From contig NZ_JANAVF010000009.1 in NCBI RefSeq assembly GCF_024213195.1, forward strand, positions 248,001-312,000: DNA of 64,000 nucleotides, read 5' to 3'. This document shows, one piece after another, positions 16,805-25,495 of the stretch; within the stretch, counting starts at the first letter, position 1, and the number at the start of each line of letters is the position of its first letter. The notes below the pieces were generated by a model, which was not told the DNA's origin, made no database searches, and was given only the letters and a program-made list of their open reading frames with translations. This stretch comes from Streptomyces sp. TBY4 (GTDB taxonomy: Bacteria; Actinomycetota; Actinomycetes; Streptomycetales; Streptomycetaceae). Position numbers and translations under genes: made by a program.

Positions 16805-16820
16805 ACTGGTCCAGAAGGTT
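16805..16820. promoter_or_regulatory. Possible DasR-like (dre) site upstream of pdxS
   Basis: ACTGGTCCAGAAGGTT matches 11 of 16 positions of the DasR consensus ACTGGTCTAGACCACT. The left half is nearly perfect and the right half poor. It lies in the 153-bp leader of pdxS and partly overlaps a 12-bp palindrome TGGACTGGTCCA (16802-16813). Low confidence. Confidence 0.25.
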
Positions 16821-16898
16821 TCCTCGGTCGAGTACCACCAGATCGCCAGCAGCGATCACCAGTAGCGCCTGAATCTTCCTTTCGAGTGAGGTCAATCC

Positions 16899-17816
16899 GT
16901 GAGCACGCTTCCCTCCACCCCGCAGTCCGCTGAGTCGGCGATCGGCACCTCCCGCGTCAAGCGCGGCATGGCCGAGCAGCTCAAGGGCGGCGTGATCATG
17001 GATGTGGTCAACGCCGAGCAGGCGAAGATCGCCGAGGACGCCGGCGCCGTGGCCGTCATGGCCCTGGAGCGGGTTCCCGCCGACATCCGCAAGGACGGCG
17101 GCGTGGCCCGGATGTCCGACCCGAACATGATCGAAGAGATCATCGAGGCCGTCTCCATCCCGGTCATGGCCAAGTCCCGCATCGGCCACTTCGTCGAGGC
17201 CCAGGTCCTGCAGTCCCTCGGCGTCGACTACATCGACGAGTCCGAGGTCCTGACCCCGGCCGACGAGGTCAACCACTCCGACAAGTGGGCGTTCACCACC
17301 CCCTTCGTCTGTGGCGCCACCAACCTGGGCGAGGCCCTGCGCCGCATCGCCGAGGGCGCGGCCATGATCCGTTCGAAGGGCGAGGCCGGTACCGGCAACG
17401 TCGTCGAGGCCGTCCGCCACCTGCGCCAGATCAAGAACGAGATCGCCCGCCTGCGCGGCTACGACAACAACGAGCTGTTCGCCGCCGCCAAGGAGCTGCG
17501 CGCGCCGTACGAGCTGGTCAAGGAAGTTGCCGAGCTCGGCAAGCTCCCGGTCGTGCTGTTCTCCGCCGGTGGCGTCGCCACCCCGGCCGACGCCGCGCTG
17601 ATGCGCCAGCTCGGTGCCGAGGGCGTCTTCGTCGGCTCCGGCATCTTCAAGTCGGGCGACCCGGCCAAGCGCGCCGCCGCCATCGTGAAGGCCACCACCT
17701 TCTTCGACGACCCGAAGATCATCGCGGACGCGTCCCGCAACCTGGGCGAGGCCATGGTCGGCATCAACTGCGACACCCTCCCCGAGTCCGAGCGCTACGC
17801 CAACCGCGGCTGGTAG
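16899..17816 (+). CDS. pdxS: Pyridoxal 5'-phosphate synthase, lyase subunit PdxS
   Basis: The 305-aa (beta/alpha)8 synthase subunit makes PLP from ribose 5-phosphate, glyceraldehyde 3-phosphate and ammonia delivered by PdxT. Visible landmarks are IMDVVN with D35, MAKSRIGH with the Schiff-base K92, a second conserved Lys in IRSKGEAGTGN, and the phosphate-binding GSGIFKSGDP near the C-terminus. The N-terminal 15 residues are a variable extension. The GTG at 16899 follows GAGTGAGG. pdxT begins 8 nt downstream, so the two subunits are co-transcribed. Confidence 0.97.
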   Translation: MSTLPSTPQSAESAIGTSRVKRGMAEQLKGGVIMDVVNAEQAKIAEDAGAVAVMALERVPADIRKDGGVARMSDPNMIEEIIEAVSIPVMAKSRIGHFVEAQVLQSLGVDYIDESEVLTPADEVNHSDKWAFTTPFVCGATNLGEALRRIAEGAAMIRSKGEAGTGNVVEAVRHLRQIKNEIARLRGYDNNELFAAAKELRAPYELVKEVAELGKLPVVLFSAGGVATPADAALMRQLGAEGVFVGSGIFKSGDPAKRAAAIVKATTFFDDPKIIADASRNLGEAMVGINCDTLPESERYANRGW

Positions 17817-17824
17817 TCATCACC

Positions 17825-18415
17825 ATGACCACCCCCGTGATTGGTGTCCTGGCACTCCAGGGCGACGTACGGGAGCACCTGATCGCCCTGGCCTCGGCTG
17901 ACGCCGTGGCCAGGCCGGTCCGGCGTCCCGAGGAGCTCGCCGAGGTCGACGCCCTGGTGATCCCCGGCGGCGAGTCCACGACCATGTCGAAGCTCGCCGT
18001 GCTGTTCGGCATGCTGGAGCCGCTGCGCGAGCGCGTACGGGCCGGGATGCCGGTCTACGGCACCTGCGCCGGCATGATCATGCTCGCCGACAAGCTGCTG
18101 GACGGCCGTGAGGACCAGGAGACCCTGGGCGGCATCGATATGATCGTGCGCCGCAACGCCTTCGGCCGGCAGAACGAGTCCTTCGAGGCTCAGGTGGACT
18201 TCGCGGGCATCGAGGGCGGCCCCGTCGAGGGCGTCTTCATCCGCGCCCCCTGGGTCGAGCCCGTCGGCGGCGCCGTCGAGGTGCTCGCCACGTACGACGG
18301 GCACACCGTCGCCGTGCGCCAGGGCAATGTCCTCGCCACCTCCTTCCACCCGGAGCTCACGGGTGACGACCGGGTCCACGCGTACTTCGTCGACATGGTG
18401 CGCGCGGGGCTGTAA
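17825..18415 (+). CDS. pdxT: Pyridoxal 5'-phosphate synthase, glutaminase subunit PdxT
   Basis: The 196-aa class I glutamine amidotransferase hydrolyses glutamine and channels ammonia to PdxS. It shows IPGGESTTM, the nucleophile loop YGTCAGMI (Cys), and the His-Glu pair in SFHPELT. The length is typical. The ATG at 17825 is used; upstream in-frame codons lie inside pdxS. No terminator hairpin is seen in the 57 bp before yebC, which has its own -10-like box, so some read-through is possible. Confidence 0.97.
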   Translation: MTTPVIGVLALQGDVREHLIALASADAVARPVRRPEELAEVDALVIPGGESTTMSKLAVLFGMLEPLRERVRAGMPVYGTCAGMIMLADKLLDGREDQETLGGIDMIVRRNAFGRQNESFEAQVDFAGIEGGPVEGVFIRAPWVEPVGGAVEVLATYDGHTVAVRQGNVLATSFHPELTGDDRVHAYFVDMVRAGL

Positions 18416-18426
18416 CGGCGTCCCGG

Positions 18427-18432
18427 TAGGAT
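18427..18432 (+). promoter_or_regulatory. Probable -10 box for yebC
   Basis: TAGGAT lies 40 nt before the yebC ATG, 11 nt after the pdxT stop. No clear -35. Confidence 0.4.
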
Positions 18433-18472
18433 CTGAGGCGAACATTGTTGGTGACGCGAAGGAGACAGGCAG

Positions 18473-19225
18473 ATGTCCGGCCACTCTAAATGGGCTACGA
18501 CGAAGCACAAGAAGGCCGTGGTTGACGCCAAGCGCGGCAAGCTCTTCGCGAAGCTGATCAAGAACATCGAGGTCGCGGCCCGTATGGGCGGCGCCGACAT
18601 CGATGGCAACCCGACCCTCTTCGACGCCATCCAGAAGGCGAAGAAGAGCTCGGTCCCGAACAAGAACATCGACTCCGCGGTCAAGCGCGGCGGCGGCCTC
18701 GAGGCCGGCGGCGCCGACTACGAGACGATCATGTACGAAGGCTACGGCCCGAACGGCGTCGCGGTGCTCATCGAGTGCCTCACCGACAACCGCAACCGTG
18801 CCGCCTCCGACGTGCGCGTCGCCATGACCCGCAACGGCGGTTCGATGGCCGACCCGGGCTCGGTCTCGTACCTGTTCAACCGCAAGGGCGTCGTCCTGCT
18901 GCCCAAGGGCGAGCTGTCCGAGGACGATGTCCTGGAGACGGTGCTGGAGGCGGGTGCCGAGGAGGTCAACGACCTCGGCGAGCAGTTCGAGATCATCAGC
19001 GAGGCCACCGACATGGTCGCGGTCCGTACCGCGCTCCAGGAGGCGGGCATCGACTACGACTCGGCCGACTCCAACTTCCTGCCGACCATGCAGGTCGAGC
19101 TGGACGAAGAGGGCGCACGCAAGATCTTCAAGCTGATCGACGCGCTCGAGGACAGCGACGACGTGCAGAACGTCTTCGCCAACTTCGACGTCTCGGACGA
19201 GGTCATGGAGAAGGTCGACGCCTGA
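18473..19225 (+). CDS. yebC: YebC/PmpR family DNA-binding or translation-associated regulator
   Basis: The 250-aa protein has the invariant YebC opening MSGHSKWATTKHKK and internal motifs such as ARMGG, KSSVPNKNID and the NRNRAASDVR segment of the second domain. Family members have been described both as transcription regulators and as ribosome-associated factors that relieve stalling; which applies here is not evident. Position directly upstream of ruvC is the conserved bacterial arrangement. GGAGA precedes the ATG by about 8 nt. A strong terminator follows, so ruvC has its own promoter. Confidence 0.95.
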   Translation: MSGHSKWATTKHKKAVVDAKRGKLFAKLIKNIEVAARMGGADIDGNPTLFDAIQKAKKSSVPNKNIDSAVKRGGGLEAGGADYETIMYEGYGPNGVAVLIECLTDNRNRAASDVRVAMTRNGGSMADPGSVSYLFNRKGVVLLPKGELSEDDVLETVLEAGAEEVNDLGEQFEIISEATDMVAVRTALQEAGIDYDSADSNFLPTMQVELDEEGARKIFKLIDALEDSDDVQNVFANFDVSDEVMEKVDA

Positions 19226-19256
19226 TCCAGGCGTCAACCGCTCACAGCGTTCGGAC

Positions 19257-19297
19257 AGCGGGCCGACGGGGACACACCCCGTCGGCCCGCTGCTTTG
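19257..19297 (+). terminator. Rho-independent terminator after yebC
   Basis: A 15-bp stem, AGCGGGCCGACGGGG (19257-19271) with CCCCGTCGGCCCGCT (19277-19291), has an ACACA loop and is followed by GCTTTGT. Confidence 0.85.
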
Positions 19298-19356
19298 TCA
19301 GTGCCGCCCGATAACCTGCGAAGCTGCACGTACAGGAGATCGAAGAAGGGGGTGCG

Positions 19357-19893
19357 GTGCGCGTACTCGGTGTTGACCCCGGCCTGACCCGGTGCGGTGT
19401 CGGCGTGGTCGAGGGGGTGGCGGGCCGCCCCCTGACGATGCTGGGTGTGGGGGTCGTACGGACGCCCGCGGACGCCGAGTTGGGCCACCGGCTCGTCGCC
19501 ATCGAGCAGGGCATCGAGGAATGGCTCGATGAGCACCGGCCGGAAGTCGTCGCCGTGGAGCGGGTGTTCAGCCAGCACAACGTCAGCACGGTGATGGGCA
19601 CCGCCCAGGCCAGTGCCGTCGCCATGCTGTGCGCCGCCCGCCGCGGCATACCGGTCGCGCTGCACACCCCGAGCGAGGTCAAGGCGGCCGTCACCGGCAG
19701 CGGTCGCGCCGACAAGGCGCAGGTCGGAGCCATGGTCACCCGGCTGCTGCGGCTGTCCGCCCCGCCCAAGCCCGCCGACGCCGCGGACGCCCTCGCCCTC
19801 GCCATCTGCCACATCTGGCGCGCCCCCGCGCAGAACCGCCTCCAGCAGGCCGTCGACCGGCATGCCAGCGCCCTGAAAGGCCGCACTCCATGA
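19357..19893 (+). CDS. ruvC: Crossover junction endodeoxyribonuclease RuvC
   Basis: The 178-aa Holliday-junction resolvase has the RNase H-fold acidic residues: D7 in VLGVDPG, E68 in AVERVF, and the Asp pair in PADAADALALAICH. It nicks symmetrically within the RuvAB-bound junction. The GTG at 19357 follows GGAG-type sequence about 20 nt upstream and AAGAAGGGGG immediately before it. Its stop overlaps the ruvA ATG by 4 nt (ATGA), coupling the two. Confidence 0.96.
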   Translation: MRVLGVDPGLTRCGVGVVEGVAGRPLTMLGVGVVRTPADAELGHRLVAIEQGIEEWLDEHRPEVVAVERVFSQHNVSTVMGTAQASAVAMLCAARRGIPVALHTPSEVKAAVTGSGRADKAQVGAMVTRLLRLSAPPKPADAADALALAICHIWRAPAQNRLQQAVDRHASALKGRTP

Positions 19894-20522
19894 TCGCCTT
19901 CGTCAGCGGCCCGGTGGCCGCGCTCGCCCCCACCCTGGCCGTCATCGAGGTCGGGGGAGTGGGCATGGCCGTGCACTGCACGGCGAACACCCTCGCGGGC
20001 CTGCGGACCGGTGAGCCGGCCCGGCTGGCGACCTCCCTGGTCGTACGGGAGGACTCGCTGACGCTGTACGGCTTCGCCGACGACGACGAGCGCCAGGTCT
20101 TCGAGCTCCTGCAGACCGCGAGCGGGGTCGGGCCGAAGCTCGCCCAGGCGATGCTGGCGGCGCACAGCCCGGACGCGCTCCGCGTCGCCGTCTCGGTGGG
20201 GGACGAGAAGGCGCTGATGGCGGTCTCCGGCATCGGGAAGAAGGGCGCGCAGAAGCTCCTGCTGGACCTCAAGGACAAGCTCGGCGCGCCGCTGGGGTCG
20301 AGCGGGATGGTGGGCGCGCAGCGCGCGGCGGCCTCCGGTCCGGCGCCGTGGTCGGAGCAGCTGTCCGCGGCCCTGATCGGCCTCGGCTACGCGCCCCGCG
20401 ACGCGGACGAGGCGGTCTCCGCGGTGACCCCGCAGGCGGAGGAGGCCATTGCCGCCGGCGGGTCGGCGCCGGTTCCGCAGCTCCTGCGGGCGGCGCTGCA
20501 GTCCCTGAACCGGGCCCGCTGA
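19890..20522 (+). CDS. ruvA: Holliday junction DNA helicase subunit RuvA
   Basis: The 210-aa product binds four-way junctions as a tetramer and loads RuvB. It has the N-terminal OB fold (IAFVSGPVAAL...LVVREDSLTLYGF), two helix-hairpin-helix motifs (TASGVGPKLA and VSGIGKKGAQ), a Pro/Ala-rich flexible linker (about 138-155) and the C-terminal RuvB-contact helix bundle (about 156-206). Length is normal. Unusually, 272 nt with a repeat separate it from ruvB. Confidence 0.96.
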   Translation: MIAFVSGPVAALAPTLAVIEVGGVGMAVHCTANTLAGLRTGEPARLATSLVVREDSLTLYGFADDDERQVFELLQTASGVGPKLAQAMLAAHSPDALRVAVSVGDEKALMAVSGIGKKGAQKLLLDLKDKLGAPLGSSGMVGAQRAAASGPAPWSEQLSAALIGLGYAPRDADEAVSAVTPQAEEAIAAGGSAPVPQLLRAALQSLNRAR

Positions 20523-20582
20523 CCTCGGCGGGGCCGGGCCCCGGGCCCCGGGGGCCGGAGCCAGGGCCGCTGCGCGGAGCGG

Positions 20583-20706
20583 GGTCCCCTACCCGCCCTT
20601 CCACCGTTCCCCGGGCTCCGCCCGGACCCGTTGCCGGGTGCGGCGCCGTTGCCGGGGGCGCTGCCCCCGGACCCCCGCTCCTCAAACGCCGGAGGGGCTG
20701 GATTTC
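20583..20706. repeat. Dispersed intergenic repeat, copy 3 (left half only)
   Basis: The left arm of the family is intact (CTACCCGCCCTTCCACCGTT, CCCGGGCTCCGCCCGGACCC, an extra GC-rich insertion, then CTCCTCAAACGCCGGAGGGG), but no matching right arm follows; 20707-20770 is degenerate GC-rich sequence. It lies between ruvA and ruvB. Confidence 0.75.
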
Positions 20707-20794
20707 CGCCTGGCGGGGCTGGATGGGCCCGGAGGGGCCGGATGTGCCCGGGCCGCCGCACACGACGTACCGACCGAGAAGGCAGACTGACACC

Positions 20795-21856
20795 GTGAAC
20801 TGGGATGACGAGAGCGACGACCGGATCGTCGCAGCCGCGGCGGACGGCGAGGACACCGCCGTCGAGGCGGCCCTGCGGCCCAAGGACCTCGGTGAGTTCG
20901 TCGGGCAGGAGAAGGTCCGCCAGCAGCTGGACCTCGTCCTGAAGGCGGCCCGCCAGCGCGGCGCCACCGCCGATCACGTGCTGCTGTCGGGCGCCCCGGG
21001 CCTGGGGAAGACCACCCTGTCCATGATCATCGCCGCGGAGATGGGCGCGCCCATCCGGATCACCTCCGGCCCCGCCATCCAGCACGCGGGCGACCTCGCG
21101 GCCATCCTCTCCTCCCTCCAGGAGGGCGAGGTCCTCTTCCTCGACGAGATCCACCGGATGTCGCGGCCCGCCGAGGAAATGCTCTACATGGCGATGGAGG
21201 ACTTCCGCGTCGACGTGATCGTCGGCAAGGGACCGGGAGCCACCGCCATCCCGCTGGAGCTGCCGCCGTTCACCCTCGTCGGGGCCACCACCCGCGCCGG
21301 CCTGCTCCCGCCCCCGCTGCGCGACCGCTTCGGCTTCACCGGCCACATGGAGTTCTACGCCCCCGAGGAGCTGGAGCGCGTCATCCACCGCTCCGCCCGG
21401 CTCCTCGACGTGGAGATCGACACCGACGGCGCCGCCGAGATCGCGGGCCGCTCGCGCGGAACGCCCCGTATCGCCAACCGGCTGCTGCGCCGCGTCCGCG
21501 ACTACGCACAGGTCAGGGCCGACGGCGTGATCAACCGCGCGGTCGCCGGCACCGCCCTGAAGGTCTACGAGGTGGACGAGCGCGGGCTCGACCGGCTGGA
21601 CCGGGCCGTCCTGGAGGCGCTGCTGAAGCTCTTCGGCGGGGGACCCGTCGGCCTGTCGACGCTCGCGGTCGCCGTCGGCGAGGAGCGGGAGACCGTGGAA
21701 GAGGTGGCCGAGCCGTTCCTCGTCCGCGAGGGGCTTCTGGCCAGGACCCCGAGGGGGCGGGTCGCGACCCCGGCCGCATGGGCTCACCTGGGACTTGTTC
21801 CGCCGCAGCAGGGCGGTAACGGATCAAGCGGACAACAGGGCCTCTTCGGGACCTGA
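20795..21856 (+). CDS. ruvB: Holliday junction branch migration ATPase RuvB
   Basis: The 353-aa AAA+ motor has Walker A GAPGLGKTT, Walker B LFLDEIHR, sensor 1 GATTRAG, the arginine finger region LRDRFG, and a C-terminal winged helix (about 270-335). It drives branch migration with RuvA. The GTG start at 20795 (NWDDESDD) is chosen because sequence upstream is the intergenic repeat, and GAGAAGG lies about 14 nt upstream. The C-terminal 20 residues are Gln/Gly-rich and variable. Confidence 0.95.
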   Translation: MNWDDESDDRIVAAAADGEDTAVEAALRPKDLGEFVGQEKVRQQLDLVLKAARQRGATADHVLLSGAPGLGKTTLSMIIAAEMGAPIRITSGPAIQHAGDLAAILSSLQEGEVLFLDEIHRMSRPAEEMLYMAMEDFRVDVIVGKGPGATAIPLELPPFTLVGATTRAGLLPPPLRDRFGFTGHMEFYAPEELERVIHRSARLLDVEIDTDGAAEIAGRSRGTPRIANRLLRRVRDYAQVRADGVINRAVAGTALKVYEVDERGLDRLDRAVLEALLKLFGGGPVGLSTLAVAVGEERETVEEVAEPFLVREGLLARTPRGRVATPAAWAHLGLVPPQQGGNGSSGQQGLFGT

Positions 21857-21881
21857 CGGCGCGGACGTTGGCCCCGTCAGG
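21852..21881 (+). terminator. Hairpin overlapping ruvB stop
   Basis: CCTGACGG (21852-21859) pairs with CCGTCAGG (21874-21881) around a 14-nt loop. The ruvB TGA lies in the 5' arm. No T-run, so termination is uncertain. Confidence 0.5.
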
Positions 21882-21903
21882 AACTGCGATGACATGCTGG
21901 GCG

Positions 21904-21933
21904 TTGTTCCATCGGTGCGGACTCGCCTAGACT
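21904..21933 (+). promoter_or_regulatory. Promoter for yajC-secDF
   Basis: TTGTTC (21904-21909), an 18-bp spacer and TAGACT (21928-21933) resemble a HrdB promoter about 90 nt upstream of yajC. The leader contains a small CCGACC/GGTCGG hairpin (about 21943-21959). Confidence 0.6.
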
Positions 21934-22021
21934 CCGCCGATGCCGACCCTTACGGTCGGCGTACCCACCCCCCGTACAAAGGCCGTGCGCTTGTGCGGTC
22001 GATGCGAAGGACCTGCGTCCC

Positions 22022-22489
22022 GTGAATATCATGTCCCTCCTTCCGTTCGTGCTGATCATCGGGGCGATGTTCCTGCTGACCCGCAGCCAGAAGAAGAAGC
22101 AGCAGCAGGCCGCGCAGATGCGCGACCAGCTGACGGCCGGCACCGGCGTCCGCACCATCGGTGGCATGTACGCCACGGTGAAGGAGATCGGCGAAGACAC
22201 CGTCACGCTCGAGGTGGCCCCCGGCGTCCACGCGATCTACGCGAAGAACGCCATCGGTGCCGTGCTGGAGGACGAGGAGTACAACCGCATCGTCCACGGC
22301 TTCACCGATGATCTGACGATCGACACGCCGGTCGTCCCGGACGACGCGTCCTCCCTGACCGGGGACGAGGCCCCCAAGCTCGACCTGGGCAAGAAGGACG
22401 AGCCCAAGGCCGACGAGCCGGCGGCGGAGGAGCCCAAGGGCGACGAGCCCAAGGACGGCAAGACCGACGGCGAGGCCGGCGCGAAGTAG
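22022..22489 (+). CDS. yajC: Preprotein translocase subunit YajC
   Basis: The 155-aa single-pass protein has the YajC pattern: an N-terminal membrane helix (about 5-20, LLPFVLIIGAMFLLT), then RSQKKKQQQ and the soluble domain with LTAGTGVRTIGGMYATV. The last 50 residues are Lys/Glu/Pro-rich repeats of an EEPKGDEPKDGK kind, typical of Streptomyces versions and probably disordered. It associates with SecDF to aid export. The GTG at 22022 is used; an ATG three codons later is an alternative. secD follows after 153 bp. Confidence 0.93.
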   Translation: MNIMSLLPFVLIIGAMFLLTRSQKKKQQQAAQMRDQLTAGTGVRTIGGMYATVKEIGEDTVTLEVAPGVHAIYAKNAIGAVLEDEEYNRIVHGFTDDLTIDTPVVPDDASSLTGDEAPKLDLGKKDEPKADEPAAEEPKGDEPKDGKTDGEAGAK

Positions 22490-22642
22490 CGCTGGGCCGG
22501 GGACCGTGCGGGGCGCCTGATCGGCAGCCCCGCCGGCCCCGCCAGTGACCCTTCTGCGGGGGGCAGGGGTCCCCACACACATTTTCGTGGCCGTCCACGC
22601 GCTGACCCGGCGCGGGACGGTTGGACAGGGAGATACGACAAG

Positions 22643-24439
22643 GTGGCAGCACCGAAGAAGGGCCGGCGGCCCACGGGGGCTCAGGGGAGGCCGGGGCGTT
22701 CCCTGGCCATCATCCTGATCGCGATGGTGGCGCTCACCGCGGGGATGTTCCTCACGAAGCAGACGACGCCGCGACTCGGCATCGACCTCGCCGGCGGTAC
22801 GAGCATCACGCTCAAGGCCAAGAGCGAGCCCGGCAAGCCGGACGCGATCAACGAGACCAACATGGCCACGGCGATCGGCATCATCGAACGCCGCGTCAAC
22901 GGTCTGGGTGTCTCTGAGGCCGAGGTCCAGCAGCAGGGCAAAGACCACATCATCGTGAACATCCCCAAGGGGACGAACGAGCAGCAGGCGCGCGAGCAGG
23001 TCGGCACCACCGCCCAGCTGTACTTCCGCCCCGTGCTCGCCAAGTCGGAGGGCGCCCCGGTGGCCCCCGAGGCCAGCTCGAGCGGCTCCCCGAGCGGTTC
23101 TCCGAGTGCCGCCCCGAGCGGCTCCGGCAGCCCGTCCGCCAGTGCGGCCACCCCGTCGTCCAGCGCCACTTCCCAGGGCCGTGCGGTCAGTGAGGCCCTC
23201 AAGGCCCCGAACGCCCCCTCTCCCTCGCCCTCGGCGAGCGAGTCGAAGAAGGCAGACGACAAGGCCACGCCGTCCACGTCGCCCTCCGCGCCCAGCGCCG
23301 AGGAGTCCGCCGCCGCGGACCTGCAGGCGAAGTTCGCCGCGCTGGACTGCAGCAACGAGGCGCAGCGCGCCGCCCTCAAGGTCGCCAAGCCCGAAGAGCC
23401 GACGCTGGCCTGCGGCAAGAGCGACGGTGTCTGGTACAAGTGGGTGCTCGGCCCGGCCGCGGTCAACGGCCAGGACGTGAAGGACGCCAAGGGGATCATC
23501 GACCCCCAGCGCGGCATCTGGATCGTCACGATGCAGTTCACCGACAAGGGTGCCGACAAGTTCGGCAAGATCACCGGTGAGCTCGCGGCCAAGCAGCCCC
23601 CGCAGAACCAGTTCGCGATCGTGCTCGACGGCGAGGTCATCTCCGACCCGAACGTCCGCGAGGCGCTGACCGGCGGCAACGCCGAGATCTCCGGCGGCTT
23701 CAACCAGCAGTCCGCGATGGACCTGGGCAACATGCTCTCGTACGGCGCCCTGCCCCTGTCCTTCCAGGAGGACAGCGTCACCACCGTCTCCGCCGCGCTC
23801 GGCGGCGAGCAGCTGAAGGCCGGCCTCATCGCCGGTGCCATCGGCCTCGCCCTCGTGGTGATCTACCTGCTGGCGTACTACCGGGGCCTGGCGTTCGTCG
23901 CCATCATCAGCCTCATCGTCTCCGGCATCCTGACCTACACGATCATGGCGCTGCTCGGTAAGGGCATCGGCTTCGCGCTGAACCTGCCGGCCGTCTGCGG
24001 TGCGATCGTCGCGATCGGCATCACCGCCGACTCGTTCATCGTGTACTTCGAACGCATCCGGGACGAGATCCGCGAGGGCCGCACCCTGCGTCCGGCCGTC
24101 GAGCGTGCCTGGCCGCGTGCCCGGCGCACCATCCTGGTCTCCGACTTCGTGTCGTTCCTGGCGGCCGCGGTGCTCTTCATCGTCACCGTTGGCAAGGTGC
24201 AGGGCTTCGCCTTCACCCTGGGTCTGACGACCCTGCTCGACGTGGTCGTGGTGTTCCTCTTCACCAAGCCCGTCATGACGCTGCTGGCCCGGACGAACTT
24301 CTTCGCCAGCGGTCACCCGTGGTCCGGGCTGGACCCGAAGCGACTGGGCGCGAAGCCGCCGCTGCGACGCTCGCGTCGTACCGGCTCCGACGCGTCCGCC
24401 GCGACCGTCTCCGTTCCCGTCGACGCAAAGGAGGCGTGA
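22643..24439 (+). CDS. secD: Protein translocase subunit SecD
   Basis: The 598-aa RND-family subunit uses the proton gradient to pull exported proteins outward. It has TM1 at about 21-37, the D1 motif GIDLAGG (46-52), periplasmic P1 domain parts at 60-137 and 226-385, and TM2-TM6 at about 391-553 including ADSFIVYFERIRDE. An approximately 90-residue Ser/Pro/Ala-rich insertion (138-225) breaks the P1 domain. The GTG at 22643 follows GGGAGATACGACAAG. secF starts 3 nt after its stop. Confidence 0.95.
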   Translation: MAAPKKGRRPTGAQGRPGRSLAIILIAMVALTAGMFLTKQTTPRLGIDLAGGTSITLKAKSEPGKPDAINETNMATAIGIIERRVNGLGVSEAEVQQQGKDHIIVNIPKGTNEQQAREQVGTTAQLYFRPVLAKSEGAPVAPEASSSGSPSGSPSAAPSGSGSPSASAATPSSSATSQGRAVSEALKAPNAPSPSPSASESKKADDKATPSTSPSAPSAEESAAADLQAKFAALDCSNEAQRAALKVAKPEEPTLACGKSDGVWYKWVLGPAAVNGQDVKDAKGIIDPQRGIWIVTMQFTDKGADKFGKITGELAAKQPPQNQFAIVLDGEVISDPNVREALTGGNAEISGGFNQQSAMDLGNMLSYGALPLSFQEDSVTTVSAALGGEQLKAGLIAGAIGLALVVIYLLAYYRGLAFVAIISLIVSGILTYTIMALLGKGIGFALNLPAVCGAIVAIGITADSFIVYFERIRDEIREGRTLRPAVERAWPRARRTILVSDFVSFLAAAVLFIVTVGKVQGFAFTLGLTTLLDVVVVFLFTKPVMTLLARTNFFASGHPWSGLDPKRLGAKPPLRRSRRTGSDASAATVSVPVDAKEA

Positions 24440-24442
24440 GAG

Positions 24443-25495
24443 ATGTCGAAGCTCGGAGATCTCGGCGCCAAGCTGTACCGGGGTGAGGTCGGCTACGACT
24501 TCGTCGGCAAGCGCTTCGTCTGGTACGGCGTTTCCATCCTGATCACCATCACGGCGATCGTGGCCCTGGCCGTTCAGGGCCTCAACATGGGCATCGAGTT
24601 CAAGGGTGGTGCCGTCTTCACCACCCCGAAGACCACCATCTCGGAGGCCCAGGCCCGGGAGGACGCGGAGAAGGCCTCCGGCCACGACGCGGTCGTCCAG
24701 AAGCTCGGCACCGGTGGTCTGCGCATCCAGATCTCGGACCTGAACACCGACCAGGCCGCCGAGGTGAAGGCCAAGCTCGCCACCGACCTCAAGCTCGACG
24801 CGGCCCAGATCAACGCCGACCTGGTCGGCCCCAGCTGGGGCGAGCAGATCGCGAACAAGGCCTGGACCGGCCTTGGGGTCTTCATGATCCTCGTGGTGAT
24901 CTACCTGGCCATCGCCTTCGAGTGGCGGATGGCGGTCGCGGCGCTCATCGCGCTGATCCACGACCTCACGATCACGGTCGGCGTCTACGCGCTGGTCGGC
25001 TTCGAGGTCACCCCGGGTACGGTCATCGGTCTGCTGACCATCCTCGGTTACTCCCTCTACGACACCGTCGTCGTCTTCGACGGTCTCAAGGAGGGCTCGA
25101 AGGACATCACCAAGCAGACCCGCTGGACGTACAGCGAGATCGCCAACCGGAGTGTCAACGGCACCCTGGTCCGCTCGATCAACACCACCGTCGTGGCGCT
25201 GCTCCCGGTCGGAGCGCTGCTGTTCATCGGCGGCGGCTTCCTGGGCGCCGGCATGCTGAACGACATCTCGCTGTCGCTGTTCGTCGGCCTCGCGGCCGGC
25301 GCCTACTCGTCGATCTTCATCGCGACCCCGCTGGTCGTGGACCTGAAGGAGCGCGAGCCGGCGATGAAGGCCCTGAAGAAGCGGGTGCTCGCGAAGCGGG
25401 CGGCGGCGGAGGCCAAGGGCGAGTCGGCCGATGAGGCCGGTACCGAAGGTGCGCCCGAGGTCGTGGCGCAGGGCCGGTCGGGACGCCGCCGGTGA
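24443..25495 (+). CDS. secF: Protein translocase subunit SecF
   Basis: The 350-aa partner of SecD has six predicted membrane segments: one near 25-45 and five between about 135 and 300. A periplasmic domain follows TM1 and contains GIEFKGG, and DTVVVFD marks the TM4 signature. The C-terminal tail is basic and Ala-rich. SecDF are separate polypeptides here, as usual in actinobacteria. Its stop overlaps the apt GTG by 4 nt, linking secretion and purine salvage genes in one transcript, an arrangement that continues to relA in Streptomyces. Confidence 0.95.
   Translation: MSKLGDLGAKLYRGEVGYDFVGKRFVWYGVSILITITAIVALAVQGLNMGIEFKGGAVFTTPKTTISEAQAREDAEKASGHDAVVQKLGTGGLRIQISDLNTDQAAEVKAKLATDLKLDAAQINADLVGPSWGEQIANKAWTGLGVFMILVVIYLAIAFEWRMAVAALIALIHDLTITVGVYALVGFEVTPGTVIGLLTILGYSLYDTVVVFDGLKEGSKDITKQTRWTYSEIANRSVNGTLVRSINTTVVALLPVGALLFIGGGFLGAGMLNDISLSLFVGLAAGAYSSIFIATPLVVDLKEREPAMKALKKRVLAKRAAAEAKGESADEAGTEGAPEVVAQGRSGRRR

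Noticed and set aside
16756..16872. 38-codon leader reading frame before pdxS
   Set aside because: No ribosome-binding site and no sign of conservation or amino-acid bias that would suggest a leader peptide.
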